From RHKX01 sp963839535 (GTDB lineage Bacteria; Actinomycetota; Thermoleophilia; Solirubrobacterales; 70-9), in NCBI GenBank assembly GCA_963839535.1, contig CAWIVF010000001.1, forward strand, positions 124,001-188,000: a stretch of DNA of 64,000 bases. Direction: 5' to 3'. Shown piece after piece: positions 1 to 8,361 of the stretch (the first letter of the stretch is position 1; every line of letters begins with the position of its first letter). Below the pieces are notes generated by a model. That model was not told where the DNA came from, did not search any database, and worked only from the letters and a program-made list of their open reading frames with translations. The translations under genes were made by a program, and so were the position numbers.

Positions 1-432
1 ACGGCGCTCGACGCCGCCAACCTGCTGATCCCGCTCGTGCGCTTCCTGCCCGAGGGCGACGAGCGCGTTCGCGCCACGGTGCTCGCCATCGCCGACGAGC
101 TGACCGAGAACGGCCTCGTCCTGCGCTACCGCACCGACGAGACCGACGACGGCCTCGAGGGGGAGGAGGGGACGTTCCTGATCTGCTCCTTCTGGCTCGT
201 CTCGGCGCTGCTCGAGGTGGGCGAGCGCAAGCGCGGCCGCGAGCTCTGCGAGCGCCTCCTCAAGGACGCCAGCTCACTCGGCCTCTACGCGGAGGAGCTC
301 GACGCCGCCTCCGGTCGCCACCTCGGCAACTTCCCGCAGGCCTTCACCCACCTCGCCCTGATCAACGCGGTCACCCACGTGATCCGCGACGAGCGGGCGA
401 TGCCGAGCCTCTCCGAGGACCTGTTCCTCTGA
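1..432 (+). CDS. Glycoside hydrolase family 15 protein, C-terminal part
   Basis: Last 143 residues of a GH15 (glucoamylase/trehalase-type) enzyme, an alpha/alpha-barrel glycosidase acting on alpha-glucosidic bonds. The 5' part lies before the window. GTFLICSFWLV (about residue 57 of the visible part) and LYAEELDAASG followed by LGNFPQAF (about residue 95) are family signatures. The Glu pair in YAEE lies where GH15 enzymes carry their catalytic base. The reading frame is open from base 1, so the fragment is clearly internal. No signal peptide can be judged. The exact substrate (starch, trehalose or other glucans) cannot be told from this part. Confidence 0.9.
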   Translation, partial: TALDAANLLIPLVRFLPEGDERVRATVLAIADELTENGLVLRYRTDETDDGLEGEEGTFLICSFWLVSALLEVGERKRGRELCERLLKDASSLGLYAEELDAASGRHLGNFPQAFTHLALINAVTHVIRDERAMPSLSEDLFL

Positions 433-453
433 CCCTCGCCGGTTCGCCCGGGG

Positions 454-1110
454 CTAGTCGCCGCGGACGAGCCGGACGTTGAACATCGGGTTGCCGACCG
501 CGCCCATCAGGCGCAGCCAGAGCGCCAGGTACATCTCGGTGCCGCGCGCGGACTCGATCGAGCCGAGGTCGGCGATCTGATCCGCCTCCCAGCCGAAGCC
601 CTCGAGCAGCTCGCGGACGGTCCCCTTCGCCTCCTCGTCGTTGCCGCAGACGAAGACGGTGGTGGGCTCGGCGAGCCGGCCGGGATCGCACATGACGGTG
701 GCGTTGACCGTGTTCAGGGTCTTGACGACGCGCGCCTGCGGGAAGCGCGCCTGGATCAGCTCGCCGAGGCTCTCGGTGTTGCACAGCTCGAGCGCCGGCG
801 GCGATCCGGAGCCGCGGGCGATCGGGTTGGCCACGTCGATCAGGATCTTGCCCTCGAGGTTCTCCTCGCCGGCCGACTCCAGCGCCGCGATCGAGGCGTC
901 GCCCGCGGTGGCGTTGACGATCAGCTCGCCGAACTGCGCCGCGCCGTGAAAGCTGCTCTGCGAACCGCGCTCCCCGGCCGTCCCCGCCCAGTGCAGGGCC
1001 CGCTCGTTGCCGGCCTCGCGGCCGCCCATCGTGACCTCGTGGCCGAGCTCGACGAGCTTGGTGGCAAGCGAGTTGCCGACCATCCCCGTTCCCAGCACGC
1101 CGATTCGCAT
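454..1110 (-). CDS. NADPH-dependent F420 reductase-like dinucleotide-binding protein
   Basis: 218-residue Rossmann protein of the COG2085 / F420-NADP oxidoreductase-like group. The N-terminus carries the nucleotide loop GVLGTGMVGNSLA at residues 4-16, with GGREAG where the NADPH-phosphate-binding loop is expected. KTLNTVNATVMCDP around residue 130 is the conserved block of this family. Length is typical. The family moves hydride between NADP and a second cofactor (F420 in characterised members); the acceptor here is not proven. It converges on the GH15 gene with a 21-base gap. ATG start and stop are clean, with no frame problem. Confidence 0.8.
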   Translation of the reverse strand: MRIGVLGTGMVGNSLATKLVELGHEVTMGGREAGNERALHWAGTAGERGSQSSFHGAAQFGELIVNATAGDASIAALESAGEENLEGKILIDVANPIARGSGSPPALELCNTESLGELIQARFPQARVVKTLNTVNATVMCDPGRLAEPTTVFVCGNDEEAKGTVRELLEGFGWEADQIADLGSIESARGTEMYLALWLRLMGAVGNPMFNVRLVRGD

Positions 1111-1142
1111 CGGCGCGAGTCTAGAGGCGGGAGGGAGGGTGC

Positions 1143-1844
1143 TCAGCCCGGCAGCCAGGGCCGCAGGCTCTGGCCGAGGTCTTCAGCTTCCTCGAAGACC
1201 GACTCGGGTGCGCCCGGCTGGATCGTGGTCGCCAGGTAGTAGCGGTACGGGCCCGCGACGCGGAGGGTCACGCGGGTGGCCGAGATCAGCTCCTGGTCGG
1301 CGCCGACCAGGCCGGTTCCGACCAGCATGGTCCCCTGCAGCTCGACGCTGCTGTCCTCGGGGGTCTCGCCATCGACTCGGCCGACCACCTCGACGGTCTG
1401 ACCGAGCTTCTCGAGGTCGCGCTCGGAGCGGCGCTCGAAGCCGTCGAAGTCGAGGCTGGGGTTGCGCCTGATGATCAGGGTCGAGGAGGCGAGCCCGTCG
1501 GCGGAGGTGACCGCCAGCGCGGCGCCGGGCGGGCGGGGTGAGTTGTGCCAGCCGTCGGGAAGGGTGATCGAGTAGCCGCCGACCTCGAGGAACTTGTCCT
1601 CGGTGGCGGAGTCCGGCTGACCGGCGGAGGGCATCGCCTCGGCCGCGACCTCCTCGGCGATCGCGAGGCCGCCCGCGCCGACGGCGGGCAGGAAGACCAC
1701 GAGGACGAGGGCGAGGGCGGCGACCGCAGCTGCGGTCGAGAGGGCGATGCGCCGATACACGGCATCGGCCACTGCGCATCCCGCCAGGACGACTCCCCAG
1801 GCCGCGTACCTGGCTCGTGCGTCGATCCTGTCCCTGGTCGCCAT
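1143..1844 (-). CDS. Membrane-anchored protein of unknown function
   Basis: 233 residues. One strong hydrophobic segment at about 35-60, rich in Ala, Val and Leu, anchors the protein; the rest is predicted to lie outside the membrane. The outer part has the look of a PsbP/DUF1795-like fold: GGYSITLPDGWH around residue 88 followed by mixed beta-strands and no Cys. That resemblance is by pattern only and no enzyme motif is visible. The gene is divergent from the adenylate cyclase, with about 130 bases between the likely starts. Function unknown. Confidence 0.65.
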   Translation of the reverse strand: MATRDRIDARARYAAWGVVLAGCAVADAVYRRIALSTAAAVAALALVLVVFLPAVGAGGLAIAEEVAAEAMPSAGQPDSATEDKFLEVGGYSITLPDGWHNSPRPPGAALAVTSADGLASSTLIIRRNPSLDFDGFERRSERDLEKLGQTVEVVGRVDGETPEDSSVELQGTMLVGTGLVGADQELISATRVTLRVAGPYRYYLATTIQPGAPESVFEEAEDLGQSLRPWLPG

Positions 1845-1975
1845 GCCCCCCTGATCGGCGGGGCGCCTCGCATCCTTGAGCGGTGGACCGGTCCTGGCGG
1901 GGGCCCGCCCGGGCCCGCCGGCGCGGTATCCGGGGCGAGACCCCGCGATCGGCGTGGTTGCGGGACAATCCAGGG

Positions 1976-3556
1976 GTGCTGTTCGCTCCCTTCAACTGGC
2001 TCTATCGCAAGTTGGGGCCCAGGTATCCGAAGGCTTTCGTCTCGATCGAGCTGCAGGCCGGCTTCGTGGTCACCGGAGCGACCGTGCTGCTGCTCTCCAC
2101 CTACTACGACGGGACGTTCGAGGACTTCCTCCAGCTGCTCGCCGTCTCGCTGGGCCTGACGGCGTTCTCGATCGCCTATGGCCTCTACCGGGTCCTGCCG
2201 TCGATGGAGCCGGTGAGCCGCTGGATCGGCGGCGCCCGCGGGCCGGAGGACACCGAGCGGGCCTGGGCCTCCGCGATCGGGCTGCCCCTCGAGCTGGCCC
2301 GCAACGAGGTCCTGATCCCGATCCTCGGCGTCGTCGTCCCCTCGTGCGCCGCGGCGGTCGCCGTCTACGACCTCTCCTGGATCTCCTTCTTCCCGCTCCT
2401 CGCCGCCGGGCTGGTGGCCGTCGGCTACGGCGCGATCCTGCACCACCTGACGCTCGAGGTCGGCATGCGCCCCGTGCTCGTCGACATCAACCGCGCCGTC
2501 GCGCCGCGGCTGGTCTCCCAGGTCAGGTCGATGCCGATCCGCATCCGCCTGCTGGCGGTCCTGCCGATGATCAACGTGATCACCGGGCTGGTGGTGGCGG
2601 CGATCACGGGCGCCGACAGCCTCGGCCTCGCCGTCCTCGCGGCGATCGGCGTGGCCACGACGATCTCGCTCGAGCTGACGATCCTGCTCTCGCGCTCGAT
2701 CCTGCAGCCGCTCGCCGACCTGCAGCGCGCGACCGATGCGGTCCGCGACGGCGACTTCGATGCCGGGGTCGCGGTGACGACCGCCGACGAGCTCGGCGAC
2801 GTCGCGGCGTCGTTCAACGAGATGGTCACCGGGCTGCGCGAGCGCGAGCGGATCCGCGCCGCCTTCGGCACCTACCTCGACCACGAGGTCGCCGACTACA
2901 TCCTCAGCGACGGGTTCAACGAGCACGGCGAGGAGGTCGAGGTCTCGATCCTCTTCTGCGACGTCAAGGACTTCTCGGGGTACGCCGAGTCCGCCGAGGC
3001 GCACGAGGTCGTCGCCCGCCTCAACGCGCTGTTCGAGGTGGTGGTGCCGGTGATCTCCGCCGAGGGCGGGCACGTGGACAAGTTCGTCGGGGACGGGCTG
3101 ATGGCCGTGTTCGGGGCGCCGCAGCCGTTCCCGGACCACGCGCTGCGGGCGGTGCGCGCCGCGGTCGAGATCGACCGGCTGGTCAACCGCGAGGAGGAGG
3201 GGGGCGGCTTCAAGCTCGGCGTCGGGGTCAACACCGGCAAGGTGCTCGCCGGATCGATCGGGGGCGCCGGCCGGCTCAACTTCAGCGTCATCGGGGACGC
3301 GGTCAACGTCGCGGCCCGGGTCGAGGAGGCGACCCGCACGACCGGCTACGACGTGCTGATCACCGAGGCGACGAAGGAGCAGCTCGGCGAGGCGGTCGAG
3401 CTCGCCGCCTGCGGCGAGCGCGAGCTGCGCGGGCTCGAGCGGCCGGTCAGCCTCTACGCCCTGCCCGACGACGGCGCGGCCGGGCTCCTCGACCCCGTCG
3501 GCGGAGCGGTCCGCGCCGTGTACGCTCGCGTCCGTGGCCAGCGCGCAGAAGGCTGA
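1976..3556 (+). CDS. Membrane-bound class III adenylate cyclase with HAMP domain
   Basis: Makes cAMP from ATP. A GTG start at 1976 (VLFAPFNWLYRKLG) is preferred; an in-frame extension back to 1883 is Arg-rich and unlike a coding N-terminus. About 526 residues: two membrane-spanning pairs in the first 250, a HAMP linker around 270-320 (ending near ELGDVAASFNEM), then the cyclase domain. ILFCDVKDFSGY and KFVGDGLMAVFG supply the two metal Asp. Lys in DKFVGDG and Asp in IGDAVNVAARVE fit adenine rather than guanine choice, and Asn/Arg of NVAARVE match the transition-state pair. The 3' end overlaps the next gene by 23 bases, suggesting coupling. Confidence 0.9.
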   Translation: MLFAPFNWLYRKLGPRYPKAFVSIELQAGFVVTGATVLLLSTYYDGTFEDFLQLLAVSLGLTAFSIAYGLYRVLPSMEPVSRWIGGARGPEDTERAWASAIGLPLELARNEVLIPILGVVVPSCAAAVAVYDLSWISFFPLLAAGLVAVGYGAILHHLTLEVGMRPVLVDINRAVAPRLVSQVRSMPIRIRLLAVLPMINVITGLVVAAITGADSLGLAVLAAIGVATTISLELTILLSRSILQPLADLQRATDAVRDGDFDAGVAVTTADELGDVAASFNEMVTGLRERERIRAAFGTYLDHEVADYILSDGFNEHGEEVEVSILFCDVKDFSGYAESAEAHEVVARLNALFEVVVPVISAEGGHVDKFVGDGLMAVFGAPQPFPDHALRAVRAAVEIDRLVNREEEGGGFKLGVGVNTGKVLAGSIGGAGRLNFSVIGDAVNVAARVEEATRTTGYDVLITEATKEQLGEAVELAACGERELRGLERPVSLYALPDDGAAGLLDPVGGAVRAVYARVRGQRAEG

Positions 3557-5202
3557 GAAGTCCGCCGGGGTCGCCAACCCCGGCGCGCGGCACGGCGGGA
3601 GGCTCGCCGCCAAGGCGCTCCGGGCGCGCGGCGTGACCCACCTCTTCACGCTCTCCGGCGGCCATCTGTTCAGCCTCTACGACGGTTGCCGCGAGGAGGG
3701 CATCGCGGTCATCGACGTCCGTCACGAGCAGGCGGCGGCGTTCGCGGCCGAGGGCTGGGCGAAGGCCACCCGGACCCCCGGCGTCTGCGCGCTTGACGGC
3801 CGGGCCCGGCGTCACCAACGGCATGAGCGCGCTGGCGAGCGCCCGCTCCAACGGCACGCCGATCGTCGTGCTCGGCGGCCGCGCCCCCGAGATGCGCTGG
3901 GGCTCGGGCAGCCTCCAGGAGATCGATCACCTTCCGTTCGTCTCGCCGCTGACCAAGTCGGCCGAGACGGTCAAGGAGACCGCGCTGATCGGCGAGGCGA
4001 CCGCGCGGGCCTTCGACCTCGCCGGGGCGGCGCCGACCGGGCCGACGTTCCTCGACTACCCGCTCGACATCGTCTTCATGGAGGGCGACGCCGACATCCC
4101 GGCCGCGCCCGAGCCGACGACGGCCGGGCCCGCCGAGGGGGTCGAGCGCGCCGCCGAGATGCTCGCGGCGGCGGAGCGGCCGGCGATCATGGCGGGGACC
4201 GGCCTCTACTGGGGGCGCGGGGAGGACGAGCTGACCGCCCTGGCCGAGCGCGCGGGGATCCCGGTCTACCTGAACGGGATGGGCCGCGGCTGCCTGCCCG
4301 CCGATCACCCGCTCGCCTTCTCCCGCACCCGCGGAGCCGCGCTGAAGGGAGCCGACGTCGTGGTGGTCGTCGGCGTGCCGCTCGACTTCCGCCTCGGCTT
4401 CGGCGAGGCGATCGGCGCCGAGGCGAAGCTGATCCGCGTCGACGTCGAGCCGAACAAGCTCGAGCGCAACCGGGTCGCCGACGTCGACCTCGTGGGTGAC
4501 GTCGCGGCGACCCTCGCCGCCCTCGCCGAGGCGGTGCCGGAGGGTCCGTCGGGCCCGGTCCGGGAATGGGTCGACGGCCTGAACCAGGACGAGGCCGAGA
4601 AGCGGGAGGCGGAGTCCGCCGATCGCAACGACCCGCGCGGCCCGCTGCATCCGATGCGCCTCTACGCCGAGCTCGAGGCGGTCCTCGACCGGGACGCGAT
4701 CGTGATCGGCGACGGCGGCGACTTCGTCTCCTACGCGGGGCGCGTGATCGACACGCACGTCCCGGGCGCGTGGATGGATCCGGGGCCGTTCGGGTGCCTC
4801 GGCGCCGGGCCGGGCCAGGCGATCGGAGCGGCCTGCGCGAACCCGGGCCGGCAGATCTGCCTCCTCCTCGGCGACGGCGCCTTCGGCTTCAGCGGGCTCG
4901 AGTTCGACACCATGGTCCGCCATGGGCTGCCGATCGTCGGGGTGATGGGCAACAACGGGATCTGGGCCCTCGAGAAGCACCCGATGGAGTACCTCTACGG
5001 CTACTCGATCGCGGCGGAGCTGCAGCCGGAGACGCCCTACGAGAAGGTCGTCGAGGCGCTCGGCGGCCACGGCGAGCTGGTTCGCGAGCCCGACGAGCTG
5101 CGCCCGGCCCTCGAGCGCGCGTTCGCGTCCGGAAAGCCGGCGCTGGTGAACGTCCTCACCGATCCCGAGGTCGTCTACCCGCGCCGGGCGGTCCTGGTCT
5201 AG
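3534..5202 (+). CDS. Thiamine diphosphate-dependent enzyme, acetolactate synthase-like (one frameshift)
   Basis: About 555 residues of the acetolactate synthase / 2-hydroxyacyl-CoA lyase superfamily. RHEQAAAFAAEGWAK holds the cofactor-activating Glu. TAGPGVTNGM follows, and the ThDP motif runs from LLGDGAFGF to VMGNNGIW. A single extra base near 3793 (gcgcttgacg where gcgctgacg is expected) splits the gene: the first frame reads to ARTPGVCAL-like sequence and the second resumes at TAGPGVTNGM. Both halves are otherwise intact, so a sequencing insertion is likely. GTG start inside the cyclase gene. No small regulatory subunit follows, so classical branched-chain synthesis is not implied. Exact substrate unknown. 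Confidence 0.85.
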
Positions 5203-5236
5203 CCCAGCCCTCGCCGGGGGCTATCTTCCTGCGGTC

Positions 5237-5518
5237 ATGGGACTGCGGATCGGGCGCCACAACTTCAGCTACGTCACCTATGACCCGTCGAGCGACGTCA
5301 TCTACGCCAAGCGGGACTCGGCACCCTCGGCCCGCCGCGAGCAGACCCCCGAGCAGCACGTCTGGCTCTTCGACGAGCAGGATCGCTTCCACGGCGTCGC
5401 GCTGATGGAGCCGCGCGAGCGCCTCGATCGCGACGGCTTCGTCTACGTGACGCTGCCGAGCGGCGAGCAGGAGAGGGTCGCGGGGGTCGAGTTCACGGTT
5501 CGCGGTGAGAACCGCTGA
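5237..5518 (+). CDS. Small DUF2283-like protein
   Basis: 93 residues. The N-terminal NFSYVTYDPSSDVIYAKR has the YD-x(3)-D-x-(I/L)-Y pattern of DUF2283 proteins, small beta-rich proteins of unknown function. The rest (HVWLFDEQDRFHGVALMEP) also fits short beta-strands. No Cys, no signal peptide, no membrane segment. ATG start, 34 bases after the ThDP enzyme on the same strand, so it may share that transcript. The family match is by pattern only. Confidence 0.6.
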   Translation: MGLRIGRHNFSYVTYDPSSDVIYAKRDSAPSARREQTPEQHVWLFDEQDRFHGVALMEPRERLDRDGFVYVTLPSGEQERVAGVEFTVRGENR

Positions 5519-5573
5519 TGGCGTGCCGTAAGCTCGTTCGCGTGATCCTCCGTTCGAACGAATTGGCGACGGT

Positions 5574-6356
5574 TTGACCGAGGGGAGCGACGACGGGCAC
5601 ATCATCGGCCCGGAGATCGCGCTGGAGACCGACGAGCAGCTGCTCGAGCGGTTCTCCGACACGCGCGATCAGCTCGCGCGTGAGGAGATCGCGCGCCGGT
5701 TCCTGCCGCTCGCGTCGGGCCTCGCCGCGCGCTACCGCGACAAGGGCGAGCGTCTCGAGGACCTCGAGCAGGTCGCCCGGCTCGGGCTGCTCAAGGCGAT
5801 CGACGGCTACGACACCACCCGCCCCAACGGCTTCACCGCATACGCGACGCCGACGATCCTCGGCGAGCTGCGCCGCCACTTCCGCGATCGCTCCTGGGCG
5901 ATGCGCGTGCCTCGCGATCTGAAGGAGGCGATGCCCAGGATCCGCGCGGCCGTCGCCGACCTCGCCACGGAGAAGGGCCGGATGCCCCACGCCGAGGAGG
6001 TCGCCGAGGCGACGAACATGGAGACCGTCGCCGTGCACGAGGCGATGGAGGCTTCGATCGCCGCGCGGCCGACCTCGCTGGACGCCCCGGCATCGACCCG
6101 GATCGCGGAGGAGGGGGCCCTTCCCCTCGTCGAGCAGGTCGGCTCCAGCGACGAGAACTTCGATCAGGTCGAGTACAACGTGATCCTCGAGGAGCGCCTG
6201 GCCGAGCTGTCCGATCGGGATCGCGAGGTCCTGCACCTGAGCTTCGTCGAGGACCTCACCCAGAGCGAGATCGGCAAGCGCGTCGGGGTCTCCCAGATGC
6301 AGGTCTCACGCATCCTCCGCTCCGCGCTGGACCGCCTCCGCGACGACGAAGCCTGA
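5574..6356 (+). CDS. SigB/SigF-family (group 3) RNA polymerase sigma factor
   Basis: 260 residues, the usual length for stress or sporulation-type sigma factors. Region 2 includes LEDLEQVARLGLLKAIDGYD and the -10 recognition stretch GELRRHFRDRSW. Region 3 follows at about 115-160. Region 4 ends in the helix-turn-helix LTQSEIGKRVGVSQMQVSR. TTG start at 5574. No anti-sigma factor or STAS-type antagonist lies next to it. A related sigma factor at 47.3-48.2 kb does have a kinase-type partner, so the anti-sigma factor could be shared; that is inference. Downstream is a structured convergent gap. Confidence 0.93.
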   Translation: MTEGSDDGHIIGPEIALETDEQLLERFSDTRDQLAREEIARRFLPLASGLAARYRDKGERLEDLEQVARLGLLKAIDGYDTTRPNGFTAYATPTILGELRRHFRDRSWAMRVPRDLKEAMPRIRAAVADLATEKGRMPHAEEVAEATNMETVAVHEAMEASIAARPTSLDAPASTRIAEEGALPLVEQVGSSDENFDQVEYNVILEERLAELSDRDREVLHLSFVEDLTQSEIGKRVGVSQMQVSRILRSALDRLRDDEA

Positions 6357-6410
6357 GTCCGCCGGCGCCTCGGCGCGGGTTTGCCTATCTGGCGTGCGGG
6401 CATACCCTTA

Positions 6411-6474
6411 GTAGGACAAAGCGGAAGGATCCGCTTGGCAAAGCCACTTCCCGGCTGGGGGGCCGGGAATGCCA
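6411..6474 (+). ncRNA. Structured RNA candidate in a convergent gap, weakly GEMM-like
   Basis: Two compact hairpins (arms 6418-6424/6429-6435 and 6447-6454/6461-6468) flank GGCAAAGCCAC at 6436-6446, and TGCCAG follows at 6469-6474. The order hairpin, GCAAAGCCAC, hairpin ending GCCGGG, GCC recalls cyclic-di-GMP-I (GEMM) riboswitches. The second stem is shorter than usual and no sense gene follows on this strand. A possible group-3 sigma promoter lies just upstream: GTTT at 6378, 15 bases, GGGCAT at 6397. It may simply be a bidirectional terminator between converging genes. Confidence 0.28.
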
Positions 6475-6492
6475 GTGAGGGGTGCCAGCACT

Positions 6493-6527
6493 ACGCGGAG
6501 TCGTGGGCTCGTCCGAGTCCCCTCCGC
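6493..6527 (-). terminator. Stem-loop just past the thioesterase stop
   Basis: Seven-base outer arms CGCGGAG (6493-6499) and CTCCGCG (6521-6527) enclose an inner GGGCTC/GAGTCC stem. The element starts three bases beyond the stop codon of the leftward gene. There is no clear U-run on either strand, as is common in high-GC terminators. Confidence 0.4.
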
Positions 6528-6529
6528 GC

Positions 6530-7245
6530 TCAGTGCGTTCCCTGGCGGTGCTCGACCGTGAGGGTTGCGGCCAGGACCCCGGCCGGATCGGAGACCCAGA
6601 GCATCGTGCCGGCCCGATGGACCAGCGCCGGACCCGCGCCGATCCCGGCCCTGAACTCGGCCTCGTAGAAGGTGGCGGCGGCATCGCCGCCCGCGGGCCT
6701 CGAGGTGCTCCTCGGCGACCCGCCAGTAGAGCGTGTTGTTGACGTGGCCGGCGAGGTCGATGTCGGCGCGGTGAAACTCCCAATCGAGCTGCTCGGCGTC
6801 CCTCGGGCGGCGCTGCCGGATGCCGCAGCGAGCTCCGCGGCCGCCGGCCCGCGGCGCTCTCGCCGTAGACCTCCGCGAACTGCGCGGGCAGCCGCGCCGG
6901 ACGTCGCGCGAGCGGATCGACGTGCACCCAGATCGCCTCCGCCTCGGCGATCGCCTCGCCGCCGGCGCGGATCGTCGTTCGCCTCTCGGCCAGCGTCTTG
7001 GCCACACCGGAGCACCAGGTCACGAGCTCGAGCTCCTCGGTCACCCGCGGCATCCGCTCGACGGTCATCGTGGCGCGGCGGATGATCCAGGCGCTGTCGA
7101 CGGCCATCCCGGCGTCCAGGCCGTCAGCGACCGCGGCCTCGCCGAGCCAGCGGGCCACGGCATACGGGTGGGCGGCGCCGGTGGGGTCTACGTCGGCGGC
7201 GCCGACGCGGTGCGGATGGGTGTAGACGCGCCCGGCGACGATCAG
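6530..7245 (-). CDS. Acyl-ACP thioesterase-like hotdog protein (frameshifted)
   Basis: About 238 residues after joining frames. The first part, IVAGRVYTHPHRVGAADVD then AHPYAVARWLGEAA, and the last part, LDWEFHRADIDLAGHVNN then YWRVAEEHLEA, are the two hotdog halves of a FatA/PF01643-like thioesterase. HVNN in the second half is the usual active-site neighbourhood. Frame changes near 6840 and 6690 separate three readable pieces; the last ends in TLTVEHRQGTH. No ATG or GTG exists at the expected N-terminus, so a CTG at 7245, overlapping the SRPBCC stop, is used and is uncertain. Probably releases fatty acids from acyl-ACP or CoA. Confidence 0.65.
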
Positions 7246-7695
7246 CCGGCGGACTCGGCCTGGCGCTTGAGGCCCTCGGCGGCACCCTTGGTCAGGTGCT
7301 CCTTGACCTTGCCCTCGACCGGGCCGCGGACGAGCATCCCGAGCATCCGGCCCGGATCGACGCGGAGGTCGTAGACGGCCTTGGTCCGGCCCTGACCCGA
7401 GGTCGGTGAAGTCCCAGCTGCCCCGCAGCGACTTGACGTCGCCCTTCTCCTGCTCCCAGGTCATGCCGTCGGGCTCCTGGTAGGCGAAGCGGAGGCGCTG
7501 CTTGGTCTTGCGGACGACGGCGTCGGCCTCGGTGGCGACGAGCGTCGCGCGGCCCTCGTCGTCGGTCTCGAGGGTCTCGACCGTCTCGAGCGACGGCTGC
7601 CACTCCGGGGAGTTGGGAACGTCGGAGGCGATCTCCCAGACCCGCTCCATCGGGGCGTCGATCTCAACCGTCCAGCTCGCCTGCAGCTCTCCCAT
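7242..7695 (-). CDS. SRPBCC / polyketide cyclase-like protein (one frameshift)
   Basis: About 151 residues. The N-terminus WTVEIDAPMERVWEIASDVP then PEWQPSLETVETLE is the standard start of the START/SRPBCC ligand-binding fold. A one-base shift near 7400 interrupts it after GSWDFTDLGSG. The other frame continues RTKAVYDLRVDPGRMLGMLV and ends in AAEGLKRQAESAG. The stop overlaps the presumed start of the thioesterase, so the two are probably cotranscribed. The family binds lipids, steroids or aromatics; the ligand is unknown. Divergent from pdxH with only 42 bases between starts. Confidence 0.75.
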
Positions 7696-7737
7696 GGCCG
7701 CCACCCTAGCGGCACCCCTCCCTAGAGTTGCCGCTTC

Positions 7738-8361
7738 GTGCCGCGCCGTCCCGACATGCCTCCCTTCGGCGAGCCCGATCTGCTCGCCGACCCGCTCGAG
7801 CTCTTCGCGCAGTGGTACGAGCTCGCGGTCGAGGAGGTGCCGCTCGCCGATGCCATCTGCCTGTCGACCGTCGACGCCGACGGCGCTCCCGACGCCCGGA
7901 TGGTCCTGCTCAAGGGGTTCGGCCCCGACGGGTTCCGCTTCTTCACCAACGACGGCTCGGCGAAGGGACGGCAGCTGGCCGACCGTCCCGCCGCGGCGGT
8001 CGTGATCTATTGGCGCGAGCTCGACCGCCAGGTCAGGATCCGCGGCCGGGTCGAGCGGCTCGATCCGGCGCGCTCGGACGAGTACTTCGCGACCCGGGCG
8101 CGGGAGAGCAGGATCGGCGCCTGGGCGAGCCCGCAGAGCAGCCCGCTCGCCGACCGCGCGGAGCTCGACCGCCTCGTCGCCGAGGCCGAGGCGCGCTTCA
8201 GCGGCGCCGAGGAGGTGCCGCGGCCGCCGCACTGGGGGGGCTGGATCGTCGTCCCCGAATCGATCGAGTTCTGGCAGGGCCAGGTCGGGCGGCTCCACGA
8301 CCGCTTCCGCTACTCGCTCGGGGGCGGGGGAGAGTGGTCGGCCGAGCGGTTGGCGCCCTAG
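7738..8361 (+). CDS. pdxH: Pyridoxine/pyridoxamine 5'-phosphate oxidase
   Basis: FMN enzyme that oxidises pyridoxine or pyridoxamine 5'-phosphate to pyridoxal 5'-phosphate, in the cytoplasm. 207 residues, the normal length. Visible landmarks: ICLSTVDADGAPDARMVLLK, the FMN-binding region FRFFTNDGSAKGRQL, QVRIRGRVERL, and the C-terminal substrate block EFWQGQVGRLHDRFRYS with the RLHDR signature. GTG start at 7738. Its last bases overlap the stop region of the convergent Ppx/GppA gene by four bases. Confidence 0.95.
   Translation: MPRRPDMPPFGEPDLLADPLELFAQWYELAVEEVPLADAICLSTVDADGAPDARMVLLKGFGPDGFRFFTNDGSAKGRQLADRPAAAVVIYWRELDRQVRIRGRVERLDPARSDEYFATRARESRIGAWASPQSSPLADRAELDRLVAEAEARFSGAEEVPRPPHWGGWIVVPESIEFWQGQVGRLHDRFRYSLGGGGEWSAERLAP

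Noticed and set aside
1475..3649. Very long leftward open frame opposite the adenylate cyclase
   Set aside because: It mirrors the codon pattern of the cyclase gene, is rich in Asp, Arg and Gly repeats, and has no domain. A high-GC shadow.
3534..5202. Programmed frameshift in the ThDP enzyme
   Set aside because: No slippery heptamer or downstream pseudoknot; a single inserted T explains it, and similar breaks occur across the window.
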